The notes beneath the pieces were generated by a model. It was not told the origin of the DNA and ran no database searches. It saw only the letters and a list, made by a program, of their open reading frames with translations. Source: an uncultured Pseudomonadota bacterium (GTDB lineage: Bacteria; Pseudomonadota; Gammaproteobacteria; Methylococcales; Methylomonadaceae). Taken from it: DNA of 40,831 nt. The DNA lies in the NCBI GenBank assembly GCA_903928965.1, contig CAIYSZ010000070.1, positions 1 to 40,831 on the forward strand. Reading direction: 5' to 3'. Positions 17,872 to 27,135 of the stretch are shown one piece after another. The translations under genes were made by a program, and so were the position numbers. The stretch's first letter is position 1. Every line of letters begins with the position of its first letter.

Positions 17872-17961
17872 CGAGAGTCTTTGGCAAAGGCGTCGCCAGC
17901 AAGGATGCTGGCGACAAGCCTACAGGGAAGTATTCACGGCGTCATTTGAAAAAGACTCTCG
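17872..17961. repeat. Structured dispersed repeat (copy A) between glycosyltransferase genes
   Basis: The element is bounded by an 11-base perfect inverted repeat (CGAGAGTCTTT at 17872-17882 and AAAGACTCTCG at 17951-17961). Inside it is a 9-base hairpin (GTCGCCAGC at 17892-17900, loop AAGGAT, GCTGGCGAC at 17907-17915), then the segment CAAGCCTACAGGGA and TATTCACGGCGTC. The last part recurs in the intergenic region at 24603-24645 with a few changes. This marks a non-coding, genome-dispersed repeat rather than a gene. Confidence 0.75.
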
Positions 17962-18014
17962 GTTTACAAGCCCTTATGCTACCCATAAATATAACGATTT
18001 ATTGTTAACAACTT

Positions 18015-18749
18015 ATGATCTCAGTCTGTCTCGCCGCCTACAACGGCGAAAAATTCATTCATGAACAACTACAATCGGTGCTGGCGCAGATAGACGCCGG
18101 CGACGAAATCATTCTCGCCGACGACGGCTCCAGCGACGCCACGGTCAACTTAGTGCAAAACCTGGGCGACCCCAGAATCAAAATCCTGACCAGCCCAGCT
18201 CCGCTAGGCGTGGTGAAAAACTTTGAACGCGCCTTGTCTGCCGCTCGCGGCGACTGCATATTTTTATGCGATCAAGACGATATCTGGCTGCCGGGCAAGG
18301 TCCAGGCCTGCCTGCAAGCTCTGCAAACTCATCTGCTGGTAGTGACCGATTGCACGGTAACCGACGCCGAACTGAACCCCCTACACCCCTCTTTTTTCCG
18401 GTTGCGCGACTCCGGACCCGGCATTTTAAAAAACATAATTAAAAACAGCTATCTGGGATGCTGCATGGCCTTTCGGCGTGAATTGCTGACCCATGCGCTG
18501 CCGATTCCACGACAAACCCCGATGCATGATATGTGGCTGGGAATGCTGGCCGAATATCATGGCAGTGTGTTTTTTCTACCAAATCCTTATATACTTTATA
18601 GACGACACGGGCATAATGCAACGCCAACCGCTGGCCAAAGTTCGTTCAGCCTCCTCGCGAAACTGCGCTACAGGCTAACGTTGGCCCGGCTGCTAGCAGC
18701 GCGTTGCTGGATGCTCCCCATGAAAAAACTTATACTTCGTCAGTTTTGA
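18015..18749 (+). CDS. Glycosyltransferase family 2 (rhamnosyltransferase-like)
   Basis: The 244-residue product opens MISVCLAAYNGEKFIHEQLQSVLAQ and has ILADDGSSDAT (33-43) and the metal site CDQDDIW with D86, D88 and D89. It continues with FRRELLTHALPIP-x5-HDMWLG, a pattern typical of GT2 enzymes annotated as rhamnosyl- or galactosyltransferases in O-antigen loci. The specificity cannot be read from sequence. It follows the dispersed repeat and ends overlapping the next glycosyltransferase gene. Confidence 0.85.
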   Translation: MISVCLAAYNGEKFIHEQLQSVLAQIDAGDEIILADDGSSDATVNLVQNLGDPRIKILTSPAPLGVVKNFERALSAARGDCIFLCDQDDIWLPGKVQACLQALQTHLLVVTDCTVTDAELNPLHPSFFRLRDSGPGILKNIIKNSYLGCCMAFRRELLTHALPIPRQTPMHDMWLGMLAEYHGSVFFLPNPYILYRRHGHNATPTAGQSSFSLLAKLRYRLTLARLLAARCWMLPMKKLILRQF

Positions 18750-19534
18750 AAACATCAGCGCCAGCTTTGAAAATATCAATAATAACCGTTTGCCTGAACA
18801 GCGCGGACACATTGGCGGACGCCCTACGTTCCGTGGCCAGCCAAACCCACCCGGAAAAAGAGCATATCGTCATAGATGGAGGTTCCAACGACGGCACTCA
18901 GGACATCATTGCCGCTCACCCGGAAATCAGCCATTTCGTCTCCGAACCCGACCAAGGCATGTACGACGCCATGAATAAAGGCATAGCCCTAGCCACTGGC
19001 GACGTCGTCGGCATCCTGAACGCCGACGACTTTTACGCCGACGACCAAGTGCTGGAGCAAGTAGCCCAAGTTTTCAGCGATCCCGGCATAGACGCTTGCT
19101 ACGCCGACCTAGTCTACGTCAGCAAACAAAACGTCAACCGCGTAATACGCTATTGGAAATCCTGTCCCTACCGTCCCGGCCTTTTTGAACGCGGCTGGAT
19201 GCCGGCGCACCCGACCTTTTTCGTGCGCCGCTCGGTGTACGCGGCCTATGGAAACTTCGATCTGCGATTCCGCCGCCAGGCCGACTTTGAACTCACCATG
19301 CGCTTTTTAGCCAAATACCGCGTCAAAAGCCGCTATGTCCCGCAAATCTGGATCAACATGCGCCTTGGCGGCGCATCCAACAACAGTTTGAGCGGCATCG
19401 TCAAAGGCAATATCGAAGGGTACCGCGCTTTTAAAAAAAACGGCCTCAACGCCTATATGCTCCTATTCATGGCCCACAAAATCCTTTCCCGCGTCCCCCA
19501 GTTCTTTAAAAAACCTGGGCCGCAAGCATCCTAA
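18746..19534 (+). CDS. Glycosyltransferase family 2 (WcaE-like)
   Basis: Motifs present are KISIITVCLNSADTLADALRS, HIVIDGGSNDGT, HFVSEPDQGMYDAMNKGI, ILNADDFY (metal site) and GWMPAHPTFFVRRSVY, all characteristic of the WcaE-like GT2 subgroup. I prefer the TTG at 18746, giving 262 residues and a four-base TTGA overlap with the previous gene. An in-frame TTG at 18704 would add 14 residues. Neither has a strong ribosome site and no ATG is available, so the start is uncertain. It is a paralogue of the gene at 17041. Confidence 0.86.
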   Translation: MKTSAPALKISIITVCLNSADTLADALRSVASQTHPEKEHIVIDGGSNDGTQDIIAAHPEISHFVSEPDQGMYDAMNKGIALATGDVVGILNADDFYADDQVLEQVAQVFSDPGIDACYADLVYVSKQNVNRVIRYWKSCPYRPGLFERGWMPAHPTFFVRRSVYAAYGNFDLRFRRQADFELTMRFLAKYRVKSRYVPQIWINMRLGGASNNSLSGIVKGNIEGYRAFKKNGLNAYMLLFMAHKILSRVPQFFKKPGPQAS

Positions 19535-19543
19535 ACCGTTCAC

Positions 19544-20515
19544 ATGTTGCAACCTCCTCACTATTGCTTGATTACCGGCGCCGACGGCTTTATCGGCGGC
19601 GTCCTGAAAAACCGGCTGCGGCAACTTGGCTACCGGGTGCGCACCCATTCCCGCGCCGCCTCAACCGACCCGGACCACGTCGTGCTGGACCTGACCGCCA
19701 CGGCCTACCCGGAGCAACTATGCCAGGACATAGACACGATATTCCATCTAGCCGGCAAAGCCCACTCACTAGCCGAAAACAAACAAGAAGCCGTCGAATA
19801 CCAAGCCGTCAACGCCGAAGCCACCCGAAAACTACTTGTCGCCGCTAGCCAAGCCGGCGTCCAACGCTTCATCTATTTCAGCAGCGTCAAAGCCATGGCC
19901 GAAGAACCGGCGCAAATCCTGGACGAAACCTACGACCTGCCGCCCAACGACGCCTACGGCGCCGCCAAGCTCCAGGCCGAAAATTACGTATTGACTGGCG
20001 GCTTCGTTCCGCACCCGGTGGTTCTACGCCCATGCATGGTGTACGGACCTGGCGGTAAAGGCAATTTACCCAAAATGATTAAAGCGGTTCGGCGCGGCCT
20101 ATTTCCGCCCTTGGCCGATAGCGGCGGACGCCGCTCCATGGTGCATGTCGAAGACGTCGTGCAAGCCGCCCTATTGGCCGCCTCACAGCCGCAAGCCGCC
20201 GGCCAAATCTATATCGTCACCGACGGACAAGCCTACGGAACCCGGCAAATTCACAACTGGATACGCGCCGCCTTTGGCCAACCGCCGCTAAAAAGCGTTT
20301 GCCCAAGCATAGTTCTCATGGGGTTGGCGAAAATCGGCGACGCCATAGGCTATTGCCTTGACAAACGATTCATTTTCGACAGCGACGCCTTAAATAAATT
20401 AACCTCGGCCGCCCGTTACTCGTCTGCTAAAATTGAGCGGCAGCTCGGCTACCAGCCGCAATTCACCCTAGAGCAAGCGCTACCGGACATAATTCGTTAC
20501 TTAAAGTTGAATTAA
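19544..20515 (+). CDS. NAD-dependent epimerase/dehydratase, probable UDP-4-keto sugar reductase (WbpV-like)
   Basis: The 323-residue extended SDR has the nucleotide-binding GADGFIGG (12-19), FHLAGKAHS, YFSSVKAMAEE and the catalytic Y138-GAA-K142. HLAGKAH and the downstream VYGPGGKGNLPKM are frequent in WbpV/WbpK-type reductases. These reduce UDP-4-keto-6-deoxy-GlcNAc to UDP-QuiNAc or UDP-FucNAc. The immediate neighbours, a WbpL-like transferase and a WbpM-like dehydratase, supply the preceding and following steps, which supports this role over a generic GalE. Whether the product is the quinovo or fuco epimer cannot be read. Confidence 0.8.
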   Translation: MLQPPHYCLITGADGFIGGVLKNRLRQLGYRVRTHSRAASTDPDHVVLDLTATAYPEQLCQDIDTIFHLAGKAHSLAENKQEAVEYQAVNAEATRKLLVAASQAGVQRFIYFSSVKAMAEEPAQILDETYDLPPNDAYGAAKLQAENYVLTGGFVPHPVVLRPCMVYGPGGKGNLPKMIKAVRRGLFPPLADSGGRRSMVHVEDVVQAALLAASQPQAAGQIYIVTDGQAYGTRQIHNWIRAAFGQPPLKSVCPSIVLMGLAKIGDAIGYCLDKRFIFDSDALNKLTSAARYSSAKIERQLGYQPQFTLEQALPDIIRYLKLN

Positions 20516-20516
20516 A

Positions 20517-21527
20517 GTGTTAACTCTCGTTCTCGCCGTCTTTATAGCCAGCCTGCTCGGCACGGGCTTGATTCGCCGCTACGCCGCCGCCCGCCTCATG
20601 GACATACCCAACGCGCGCAGCTCGCACAGCCTGCCGACGCCGCGCGGCGGCGGCCTGGCCATTGTCCTGGCCCTCGCCGGCGCAAGTTATTCCCTATTCG
20701 CCGGCGGACGCATCCCCTTCAACGCCTGGGCCGCCTTCAACTGCGCACTGCCGGTGGCCTTGATCGGCTTTCTGGACGACCACCGCCATGTCCCCGCCCG
20801 CTGGCGCTTATCGATCCACATCCTGGCCGCCGCCGGCGCGACCTATTTTCTGTTATACGACCTACCAGTGTACGACTCCCCGCCCGCGATACTCACCGGC
20901 CTTGGCCCCGCCGCGCGGCTAACGCTAACCGGCGCGGCCTTGCTGGCGCTGGTTTGGTCCCTGAACCTGTTCAATTTCATGGACGGCATAGACGGCCTAG
21001 CCGGTTCCCAAGCCCTATTCGTCGCCGGCGGCCTAGGCTTATTCCTGGCGCAAGAACAGTCCGCGCTCAGCGGCTTCGGCTACTGCGCCGCCGCCGCCGC
21101 CGCCGGATTTTTATGCTGGAATTGGCCCAAGGCCAAAATCTTCATGGGCGACGTCGGCAGCGGCTATCTGGGCCTGATCTTGGGCATTTACATACTGGCC
21201 GCCGCCTGCCTGCAAGCCAAGCTCCTGTATTGCGGAACCATACTCCACGCCCTGTTCATCTGCGATGCCAGCTACACCCTGCTGACGCGCATGCTGACCG
21301 GACAAGCCTGGCTGCAAGCCCATCGCCTGCACGCCTATCAACGCATCGCCGCCCGCCGCGGCCATGCCGCCGCGTTGCAGGCCGCCTGGGCCATCAATCT
21401 GGGCTGGCTAACGCCTCTGGCTTTTTGGGCTTATTGGCGGCCGGATTACGCTTGGGCCGGCATGCTATTGAGCTATCTCCCCTTATTACTGCTGGTAAAC
21501 CGTCTAAAAGCCGGCCAACCGGACTAA
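20517..21527 (+). CDS. Polyprenyl-phosphate sugar-1-phosphate transferase (MraY/WecA family, WbpL-like)
   Basis: The 336-residue protein has about ten membrane segments and the family signatures SSHSLPTPRGGGLAIV (35-50), GFLDDHR with D87-D88, NLFNFMDGIDGLAGSQ (150-165), FMGDVGSGYLGL, and HRLHAYQR in the last cytosolic loop. The enzyme moves a HexNAc-1-phosphate from UDP-sugar to undecaprenyl phosphate, starting repeat-unit assembly. SxxHxxPTPRGGG and the HAYQR motif are typical of the WbpL branch rather than MraY. The start is a GTG at 20517, two bases after the reductase stop, so translation is coupled. Confidence 0.9.
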   Translation: MLTLVLAVFIASLLGTGLIRRYAAARLMDIPNARSSHSLPTPRGGGLAIVLALAGASYSLFAGGRIPFNAWAAFNCALPVALIGFLDDHRHVPARWRLSIHILAAAGATYFLLYDLPVYDSPPAILTGLGPAARLTLTGAALLALVWSLNLFNFMDGIDGLAGSQALFVAGGLGLFLAQEQSALSGFGYCAAAAAAGFLCWNWPKAKIFMGDVGSGYLGLILGIYILAAACLQAKLLYCGTILHALFICDASYTLLTRMLTGQAWLQAHRLHAYQRIAARRGHAAALQAAWAINLGWLTPLAFWAYWRPDYAWAGMLLSYLPLLLLVNRLKAGQPD

Positions 21528-21533
21528 AACGCC

Positions 21534-23369
21534 ATGCACTTCAAGTTCCGCTCGCGTCCCACTATATTCCTGCACGACCTGCTGATGATTTCGCCGGCCT
21601 GGTTCGGCGCCTACTGGCTGCGCTTCAATCTGCACGACATACCGCACAATTATTTACATTACGCCCTGACGCACGCCCCATTCGTTATTCTGGTGCAAAT
21701 CAGTCAATTCTGGTGTTTCAAACTTTACCGCGGAGTTTGGCGCTTCTCATCATTGCCGGATTTATTGCGCATATTTAAATCCGTGCTGGCCGGCGTATTT
21801 TTAATCGCCTGCACCCTGTTTCTATATGACCGCCTGCATGGCCTGCCGCGCTCAATACTCCCGCTCTACGGCATGAACCTGCTGGCGCTGCTGTGCGTGC
21901 CGCGCATAATCTACCGGCTGTGGAGCGAACACAGTTTTCTGGCGCATACCGGCAAACGCGCGCTCATCATCGGCGCCGGCTGGGCCGGGGAAACCCTGGT
22001 CCGCGAATTACAGGCTCACCGGGACACCGGCTACCAACCGGTAATATTTCTAGACGACGATCCGAATAAACTCAACCGCGAAATTCGCGGCATTCGCGTG
22101 GCGGGCGGCATCGAAAAAACCCCCTCACTCATCAACGACCTGAACATAGAAACCATCGTCATCGCCATTCCCTCGGCTAGCGCCCGGCAAATGCGCCGCA
22201 TCGTGGAAATTTGCGAAAGCACCCGCCTGCCGTTTCAAACCTTGCCCTCGGTCAAGGAATTATTAGATGGCCATATCAGCAAAGCCAGCCTGCGCAAGGT
22301 ATCCATTGAAGACATACTCGGCCGCGAACCGGTGCGGCTGGATTGGCCCGCCATCCGCGCTCATCTGCATAACAAGACCATCCTGGTCACCGGCGGCGGC
22401 GGCTCCATAGGCGGCGAACTGTGCCGGCAACTCGCCATCATCCAACCCAAGCTTCTGATTATTCTGGATCAATGCGAATACAACCTGTATAAAATCGACG
22501 CCGACCTGACGAGCCGCCATCCCGGGTCAAAACATCTGGCCCTGTTGGGCGATGTCGCCGACCCGGTTTGCGTACGCCACCTATTGCACACCCACCAACC
22601 GGAAATCATATTTCACGCCGCCGCCTACAAGCACGTACCGCTGTTGGAACATCAAATCCGCCAGGCTGCTCACAACAACATCATTGGCGCCAAAATCCTG
22701 GCGGAAGCCGCCATCGCGGCCGGCGTCGGCCGTTTCGTACTCATCTCCAGCGACAAAGCGGTCAACCCTAGCAACGTCATGGGCGCCAGCAAACGCGCCG
22801 CCGAAATTCTGTGTCAAAACCTGGAGCAAACCGGCGGCGTCACCCGCTTCGTCACCGTACGCTTCGGCAATGTGCTGGACTCCGCCGGCAGCGTGGTCCC
22901 GCTGTTCCGCGCCCAAATTCAAGCCGGCGGGCCGGTCACCGTCACCCACCCCGACATCACCCGCTTTTTCATGACCATACCCGAAGCCTGCCAACTCATC
23001 ATGCAAGCCGAAACCGTAGGCCGTGGCGGCGAAGTGTTTGTGCTGGACATGGGCGATCCCATCAAAATAAGCTACCTGGCCGAACAAATGATCCGCCTCA
23101 GCGGTTTGGAGCCGAACAAGGACATTGCCATCGAATACATAGGCCTCAGGCCCGGAGAAAAACTCTACGAAGAATTATTTCACGCCGAGGAGCAGCTGCA
23201 ACAAACCCCCTACCCGAAATTACGCAAGGCCCAAGCCCGGCAACACGACCCCGCGGCCTGGAATAGCGGCCTCGCCGCGCTGGAGCAAGCCTGCCGCGAC
23301 CATGACGACGCCGTCGTGCTGTCCCTGCTCCGGCAACTAGTACCCGAATTCGCGCCGAGTCCCAACTAA
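21534..23369 (+). CDS. UDP-GlcNAc 4,6-dehydratase, membrane-bound (WbpM/CapD/PglF family)
   Basis: The 611-residue product has four N-terminal membrane segments (to about 120), a first Rossmann domain with IIGAGWAGE (145-153), and a second, catalytic one with VTGGGGSIGGE (285-295). The active site ISSDKAVNPSNVMGASKR (404-421) has Met416 in place of the usual SDR tyrosine, with Lys420 retained, as in WbpM-type enzymes. RPGEKLYEELF (539-549) is the closing signature. The reaction gives UDP-2-acetamido-2,6-dideoxy-4-hexulose, the substrate of the reductase two genes upstream. It is the last gene of the locus. Confidence 0.93.
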   Translation: MHFKFRSRPTIFLHDLLMISPAWFGAYWLRFNLHDIPHNYLHYALTHAPFVILVQISQFWCFKLYRGVWRFSSLPDLLRIFKSVLAGVFLIACTLFLYDRLHGLPRSILPLYGMNLLALLCVPRIIYRLWSEHSFLAHTGKRALIIGAGWAGETLVRELQAHRDTGYQPVIFLDDDPNKLNREIRGIRVAGGIEKTPSLINDLNIETIVIAIPSASARQMRRIVEICESTRLPFQTLPSVKELLDGHISKASLRKVSIEDILGREPVRLDWPAIRAHLHNKTILVTGGGGSIGGELCRQLAIIQPKLLIILDQCEYNLYKIDADLTSRHPGSKHLALLGDVADPVCVRHLLHTHQPEIIFHAAAYKHVPLLEHQIRQAAHNNIIGAKILAEAAIAAGVGRFVLISSDKAVNPSNVMGASKRAAEILCQNLEQTGGVTRFVTVRFGNVLDSAGSVVPLFRAQIQAGGPVTVTHPDITRFFMTIPEACQLIMQAETVGRGGEVFVLDMGDPIKISYLAEQMIRLSGLEPNKDIAIEYIGLRPGEKLYEELFHAEEQLQQTPYPKLRKAQARQHDPAAWNSGLAALEQACRDHDDAVVLSLLRQLVPEFAPSPN

Positions 23370-23399
23370 ACCAAGATTATGGGTCATTTGGAGCCTATG

Positions 23400-23513
23400 T
23401 TTCGACCCCTTGTTGGGTCGAAAAGAGGCGACGAGGACGAATCGGGGCCGCCGAAGGCAAGGGTGGTCGCGTCATTTTTGCCGCTTTTTGGAGCTGGGAT
23501 GCTCCTAAAAAGC
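23400..23513. repeat. Two hairpins downstream of the WbpM-like gene
   Basis: The first is a perfect 9-base stem, TTTCGACCC (23400-23408) and GGGTCGAAA (23415-23423), with a 6-base loop. The second pairs GCTTTTTGGAGC (23483-23494) with GCTCCTAAAAAGC (23501-23513) with one unpaired base. Neither is followed by a clean T-run on either strand, so I call structured intergenic DNA rather than an intrinsic terminator. They could still protect or end the polysaccharide transcript. Confidence 0.55.
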
Positions 23514-23604
23514 ATTCGCAAAAATAGCGACTCGCAGCCCTCAACCAAGCCAACCCACTGGCCGGAGGCGGTTGGCAGAGATTTCCGGTTTAAGTTAGCA
23601 ACCA

Positions 23605-24150
23605 TTATTCATAAAGCGCCGGACTGAAATCAGGATTGCCGGCGGCCCCGGCTTGCGCCAACCGCCCGCGGTAATGACCCGGCGCGGCCAGCGCCGAAGG
23701 CGATTCCGACAACAAATGCGCTTGCAGCAAACGAAAAGCCTGATCAAAATCGGCATTCACAAAACCGCGCGCCAATTGCTCGCACACATTGTAAAGCGCC
23801 GAATAATGCACGCACTCGCCGGAAACGCACTGATCGATTCGATTCGACAACACCCGCACCACCGACAAAATAGAACCGTCTTGCCGCCAATTCGCCCCGC
23901 CGGCCACCATGTCGCCGCCTTGGCTGGCGATGGCCGCCAACGCGTTGAACGCCAAATCCACCAAACCGGCCAACACCTTCTCCAAATCGCTGACCGCCAA
24001 AGCCTTAAACGTCTCCGCCCCGCACTCCGCCAACAACGCCTGCCGCATCACCACATCCATCTCCGGCAAATGCGAGAACTCCAAATGATCGGCCTGCGCC
24101 ACCCCGAATTGCAGATGAAAATCCCTAACCAACTGTAAATGTTTGTGCAT
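23605..24150 (-). CDS. MazG-like nucleotide pyrophosphohydrolase domain protein
   Basis: The 181-residue product starts HLQLVRDFHLQFGVAQ, a common opening of phosphoribosyl-ATP pyrophosphohydrolase-like/MazG-like proteins in pseudomonads and relatives ('VxxFHxxFG'). It is helical throughout, with LLAECGAETFKAL and DLEKVLAGLVDLAFNALAAIASQG in the expected helix positions. The acidic metal motif is weaker than the usual EExxE (only AECGAE), so activity is uncertain. GAGGGG six bases before the ATG supports the start. It stands alone between repeat-rich intergenic regions. Confidence 0.58.
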   Translation of the reverse strand: MHKHLQLVRDFHLQFGVAQADHLEFSHLPEMDVVMRQALLAECGAETFKALAVSDLEKVLAGLVDLAFNALAAIASQGGDMVAGGANWRQDGSILSVVRVLSNRIDQCVSGECVHYSALYNVCEQLARGFVNADFDQAFRLLQAHLLSESPSALAAPGHYRGRLAQAGAAGNPDFSPALYE

Positions 24151-24213
24151 AATTTCCCCTCAATATAAAAAACTATTCTAATTAAACTCTTAGGCCAGAT
24201 TAAACCAAGCTCG

Positions 24214-24399
24214 CATAGGCGCGATTAAGCGTAGCGTAATCGCACGCAAGTTTTGCCGCTCATCCTTTAAAAATATTCTTGCCACCCTGATTAGCCGGAT
24301 AAAGCTTTCGTTTTAAATTACCATAATGACTATATCCACTGTGATCCCGATTGATTAAAGCCCCATGCGTGCGATTACGCTACGCTAATCGCGCCTACG
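24214..24399. repeat. REP-like inverted pair (BIME-style)
   Basis: Left arm 24214-24248 and right arm 24366-24399 are inverted copies of each other over about 34 bases, with one base inserted and one substitution. Each arm is itself a small hairpin: GCGATTA and TAATCGC (24221-24243) around AGCGTAGCG, and the same stem (24371-24392) around CGCTACGC. This is the layout of REP sequences mobilised by RAYT (TnpA-REP) proteins. No RAYT gene is in the window. Confidence 0.75.
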
Positions 24400-24602
24400 G
24401 ACTCCAGACTTGCGTCACATCAACCGCAAGCTGCGATGCTCGAGGCGAAATACGGGGCCCAACACCGTCGCAAGTTTTCATTGTATTGCATAAAACGCGT
24501 AGATACCGCTTCGCGAAGCGAGGCGCATCATAAACACCGCCAAAAAACCAACCACCCCAGGCCACGGCGAACGAGGACGGTTGGCGAGAATTTGGGAGGC
24601 TT

Positions 24603-24645
24603 AGGATGCCGACCCCAAGCCTACACGGACGCATTCACGGCGTCC
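24603..24645. repeat. Dispersed repeat, copy B
   Basis: AGGATGC, CAAGCCTACA, GGA and ATTCACGGCGTC occur in the same order and spacing as in copy A at 17901-17944, with scattered substitutions. The hairpin and flanking inverted repeats of copy A are not preserved here, so only the core is shared. Confidence 0.65.
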
Positions 24646-24706
24646 CCCCCAATCGTTCCCGACCGCCAAGACCGCATTTGCGCCAACAACCCGTAAGACG
24701 TATGAC

Positions 24707-26932
24707 CTAATCCACCGCCGCCATGGCCTCTACTTTCGTCCAGCCGCGCGGCAAAGCCGCGCCGCGCTGCCCGCGCTCCCCCTCAAAAGCCGCCAAATCC
24801 GCGCCGCTTAAAATTTTCTCCTTGGCCCCGGCGCTGATTTTTAATTTCTGCCCGGCGCGCAAACCGGCCGCCGCGATCACCCCGTCCTTGCCTAAGCGCA
24901 AATCTTCCGCGGTAATGCCGATCAACTTATTACCCTTGCCCTTGGCCAACACCGGTAACTCGGCGACCGGCAACAGCAGCAAACGCCCTTGCCGGGTCGC
25001 CAACGCCACCCGCTCGACCGCATCCAGCAACAAAGGCGGCAACGGCGCGGCCGGCTCCGTCACGCTCAACACCGCCTTCCCTGCCTTATTTTTACTATAC
25101 AAATCCTGCAATTGCGCCTTAAACCCGTAGCCGGCGCTAGTCAACAACAACACGCTATCCTCCGTCCGCCCGCAAAACAAACCGACGAAACGTTCTCCCG
25201 AAGGCGGATTCAAGCGGCCGGTCAACGGCTCGCCTTGACTGCGCGCGGACGGCAAATCATGCGTGGTGATACAATACACCCGGCCGCCGCTGTCCAGCAA
25301 ATACGCAGGCAACACCGTGCGTCCGCGCGCCGAGGCCAAATAAGCGTCGCCGGAGCGGTAACTCAAACTGCCGACTTCCACATCATGCCCCTTGGCCGCC
25401 CGGATCCAACCTTTTTCCGACAAAATCACCGTCACCGGCTCATTGACGATCAACTCGGCGGCATCCAAGGCTTGCGCCGCCTCGCGCGCGGCGATGGGCG
25501 AACGGCGGGCGTCGCCGAATTTATCCGCGTCCCGCTCCAATTCGCCACGCACCAAACGGTTCAACAAATAATCCGAACCCAAAGTCTCCTGCAAGCTTTG
25601 CCGCTCCTGCTCCAACTCGGCCTGCTCGCCGCGAATCTTCATCTCCTCAAGTTTAGCCAAATGCCGCAGTTTCAACTCCAAAATGGCTTCCGCCTGCGTA
25701 TCGCTCAAACCGAAACGCGCCATCAACACCGGCTTGGGCTCATCCTCGCGCCGGATAATCGCAATCACCTCATCGATATTCAAAAAAGCGATCAGCAAAC
25801 CCTCCAGCACGTGCAAGCGCGCCAACACCTTATCCAAACGGTGGCGCAAGCGGCGGCGCACGGTCTCGGTGCGGAAGTTAAGCCATTCGACCAGGATTTG
25901 CCGCAAATTCTTGACCTGCGGCTTACCGTTCAACCCGATCATATTCAGATTAACCCGGTAATTTTTCTCTAAATCCGTGGTGGCGAACAAATGCGACATC
26001 ACCGCCTCCACGTCGGTATTCCGCCGCGACTTAGGCATAATCAACAACCGGGTCGGATTTTCATGATCCGACTCATCGCGCAAATCCTCCAGCATCGGCA
26101 ATTTTTTCGCCTGCATCTGCGCGGCGATTTGCTCCAGCAAGCGCGCGCCTGACACTTGATGCGGCAAAGCGGTAATCACGATGTTGCCATCCTCCAGCAC
26201 ATAAGTGGCGCGCATCTTCACCGAACCGGTCCCGGTTTCGTAAATTTTGCGCAAATCCGCCGCCGGAGAAATGATTTCCGCCTCGGTCGGATAATCCGGC
26301 CCTTTGACAAACTCCAGCAAGGTCTCCAATGTCGCATCCGGCTCGTCCAGCAAACGAATGCAAGCCGCGGCCACCTCGCGCAAATTATGCGGCGGAATAT
26401 CCGTGGCCATGCCGACGGCGATACCCATGCCGCCATTCAACAACACGTTCGGCAAGCGCGCCGGCAGCAACGCCGGCTCGGTCAAACTGCCGTCGAAATT
26501 ATCCACCCAATCCACCGCCCCCATGCCCAACTCGCTGAGCAAACTTTGCGCATAAGGCGTCAGGCGCGACTCGGTATAACGCATGGCGGCGAAGGATTTC
26601 GGATCGTCCGGCGACCCCCAATTGCCCTGGCCGTCGATCAACGGATAGCGGTAGGAAAAATCCTGCGCCATCAACACCATCGCCTCATAACAAGCGGAAT
26701 CGCCGTGCGGATGATACTTGCCCAGCACATCCCCCACCGTGCGCGCCGACTTCTTATGCTTGGCCGCCGCGCCAAGACCCAGCTCCGACATGGCGTAAAC
26801 GATGCGCCGCTGCACCGGCTTCAAACCGTCGCCGATATGCGGCAAGGCCCGGTCCAGAATCACATACATGGAATAATCCAGGTAAGCTTTTTCGGTGAAA
26901 TCCTTTAACGGCAGTTGTTCAAAATTATCCAA
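24707..26932 (-). CDS. parC: DNA topoisomerase IV subunit A
   Basis: The 741-residue product (E. coli 752) is the breakage-reunion subunit that decatenates daughter chromosomes with ParE. The N-terminal [33 protein letters not shown] is standard. The quinolone-resistance region [13 protein letters not shown] keeps S79 and E83, the sensitive-type residues (E. coli S80, E84). The active tyrosine is Y119 in AAMRYTE. GyrA-type C-terminal beta-pinwheel blades follow from about 490, and the GyrA-box QRRGGKG is absent, consistent with ParC. The start is a TTG at 26932 with GGGGGA very close upstream; no ATG is available before the conserved region. parE is not adjacent. Confidence 0.95.
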   Translation of the reverse strand: MDNFEQLPLKDFTEKAYLDYSMYVILDRALPHIGDGLKPVQRRIVYAMSELGLGAAAKHKKSARTVGDVLGKYHPHGDSACYEAMVLMAQDFSYRYPLIDGQGNWGSPDDPKSFAAMRYTESRLTPYAQSLLSELGMGAVDWVDNFDGSLTEPALLPARLPNVLLNGGMGIAVGMATDIPPHNLREVAAACIRLLDEPDATLETLLEFVKGPDYPTEAEIISPAADLRKIYETGTGSVKMRATYVLEDGNIVITALPHQVSGARLLEQIAAQMQAKKLPMLEDLRDESDHENPTRLLIMPKSRRNTDVEAVMSHLFATTDLEKNYRVNLNMIGLNGKPQVKNLRQILVEWLNFRTETVRRRLRHRLDKVLARLHVLEGLLIAFLNIDEVIAIIRREDEPKPVLMARFGLSDTQAEAILELKLRHLAKLEEMKIRGEQAELEQERQSLQETLGSDYLLNRLVRGELERDADKFGDARRSPIAAREAAQALDAAELIVNEPVTVILSEKGWIRAAKGHDVEVGSLSYRSGDAYLASARGRTVLPAYLLDSGGRVYCITTHDLPSARSQGEPLTGRLNPPSGERFVGLFCGRTEDSVLLLTSAGYGFKAQLQDLYSKNKAGKAVLSVTEPAAPLPPLLLDAVERVALATRQGRLLLLPVAELPVLAKGKGNKLIGITAEDLRLGKDGVIAAAGLRAGQKLKISAGAKEKILSGADLAAFEGERGQRGAALPRGWTKVEAMAAVD

Positions 26933-27135
26933 TACTCCCCCATAAACGCTTTATTTGACGACTATCAGTTACAATGCGCCCCACAATTCAAGCGCAAGCG
27001 TTAAAATAATCCGTTGCGGGCGATAAAACGCATAAACTTCGATCCGTAGTAGTGTAGACTTAAGAATTATACAAACACCGCGCGCTAAGGAACCACAAAA
27101 TGTATATCATATCGGCGTTGGAGGCCTGAAAAAAA

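Larger units (their letters stand above)
24151..24706. other. Repeat-rich intergenic region
   Basis: These 556 bases separate the MazG-like gene from parC. They contain a REP pair (24214-24399), a 14-base palindrome CGCTTCGCGAAGCG (24507-24520), and copy B of the dispersed repeat (24603-24645). No convincing gene or promoter was found; the short frames here lack codon bias and ribosome sites. Confidence 0.7.

Noticed and set aside
23400..23513. Calling the two hairpins after the WbpM-like gene intrinsic terminators
   Set aside because: Neither stem is followed by a T-run in the direction of transcription.
24989..25972. Long plus-strand open frame opposite parC
   Set aside because: It is the antisense of a well-conserved gene; its predicted protein is Gln/Arg/His-rich with no domain, a typical shadow in GC-rich DNA.
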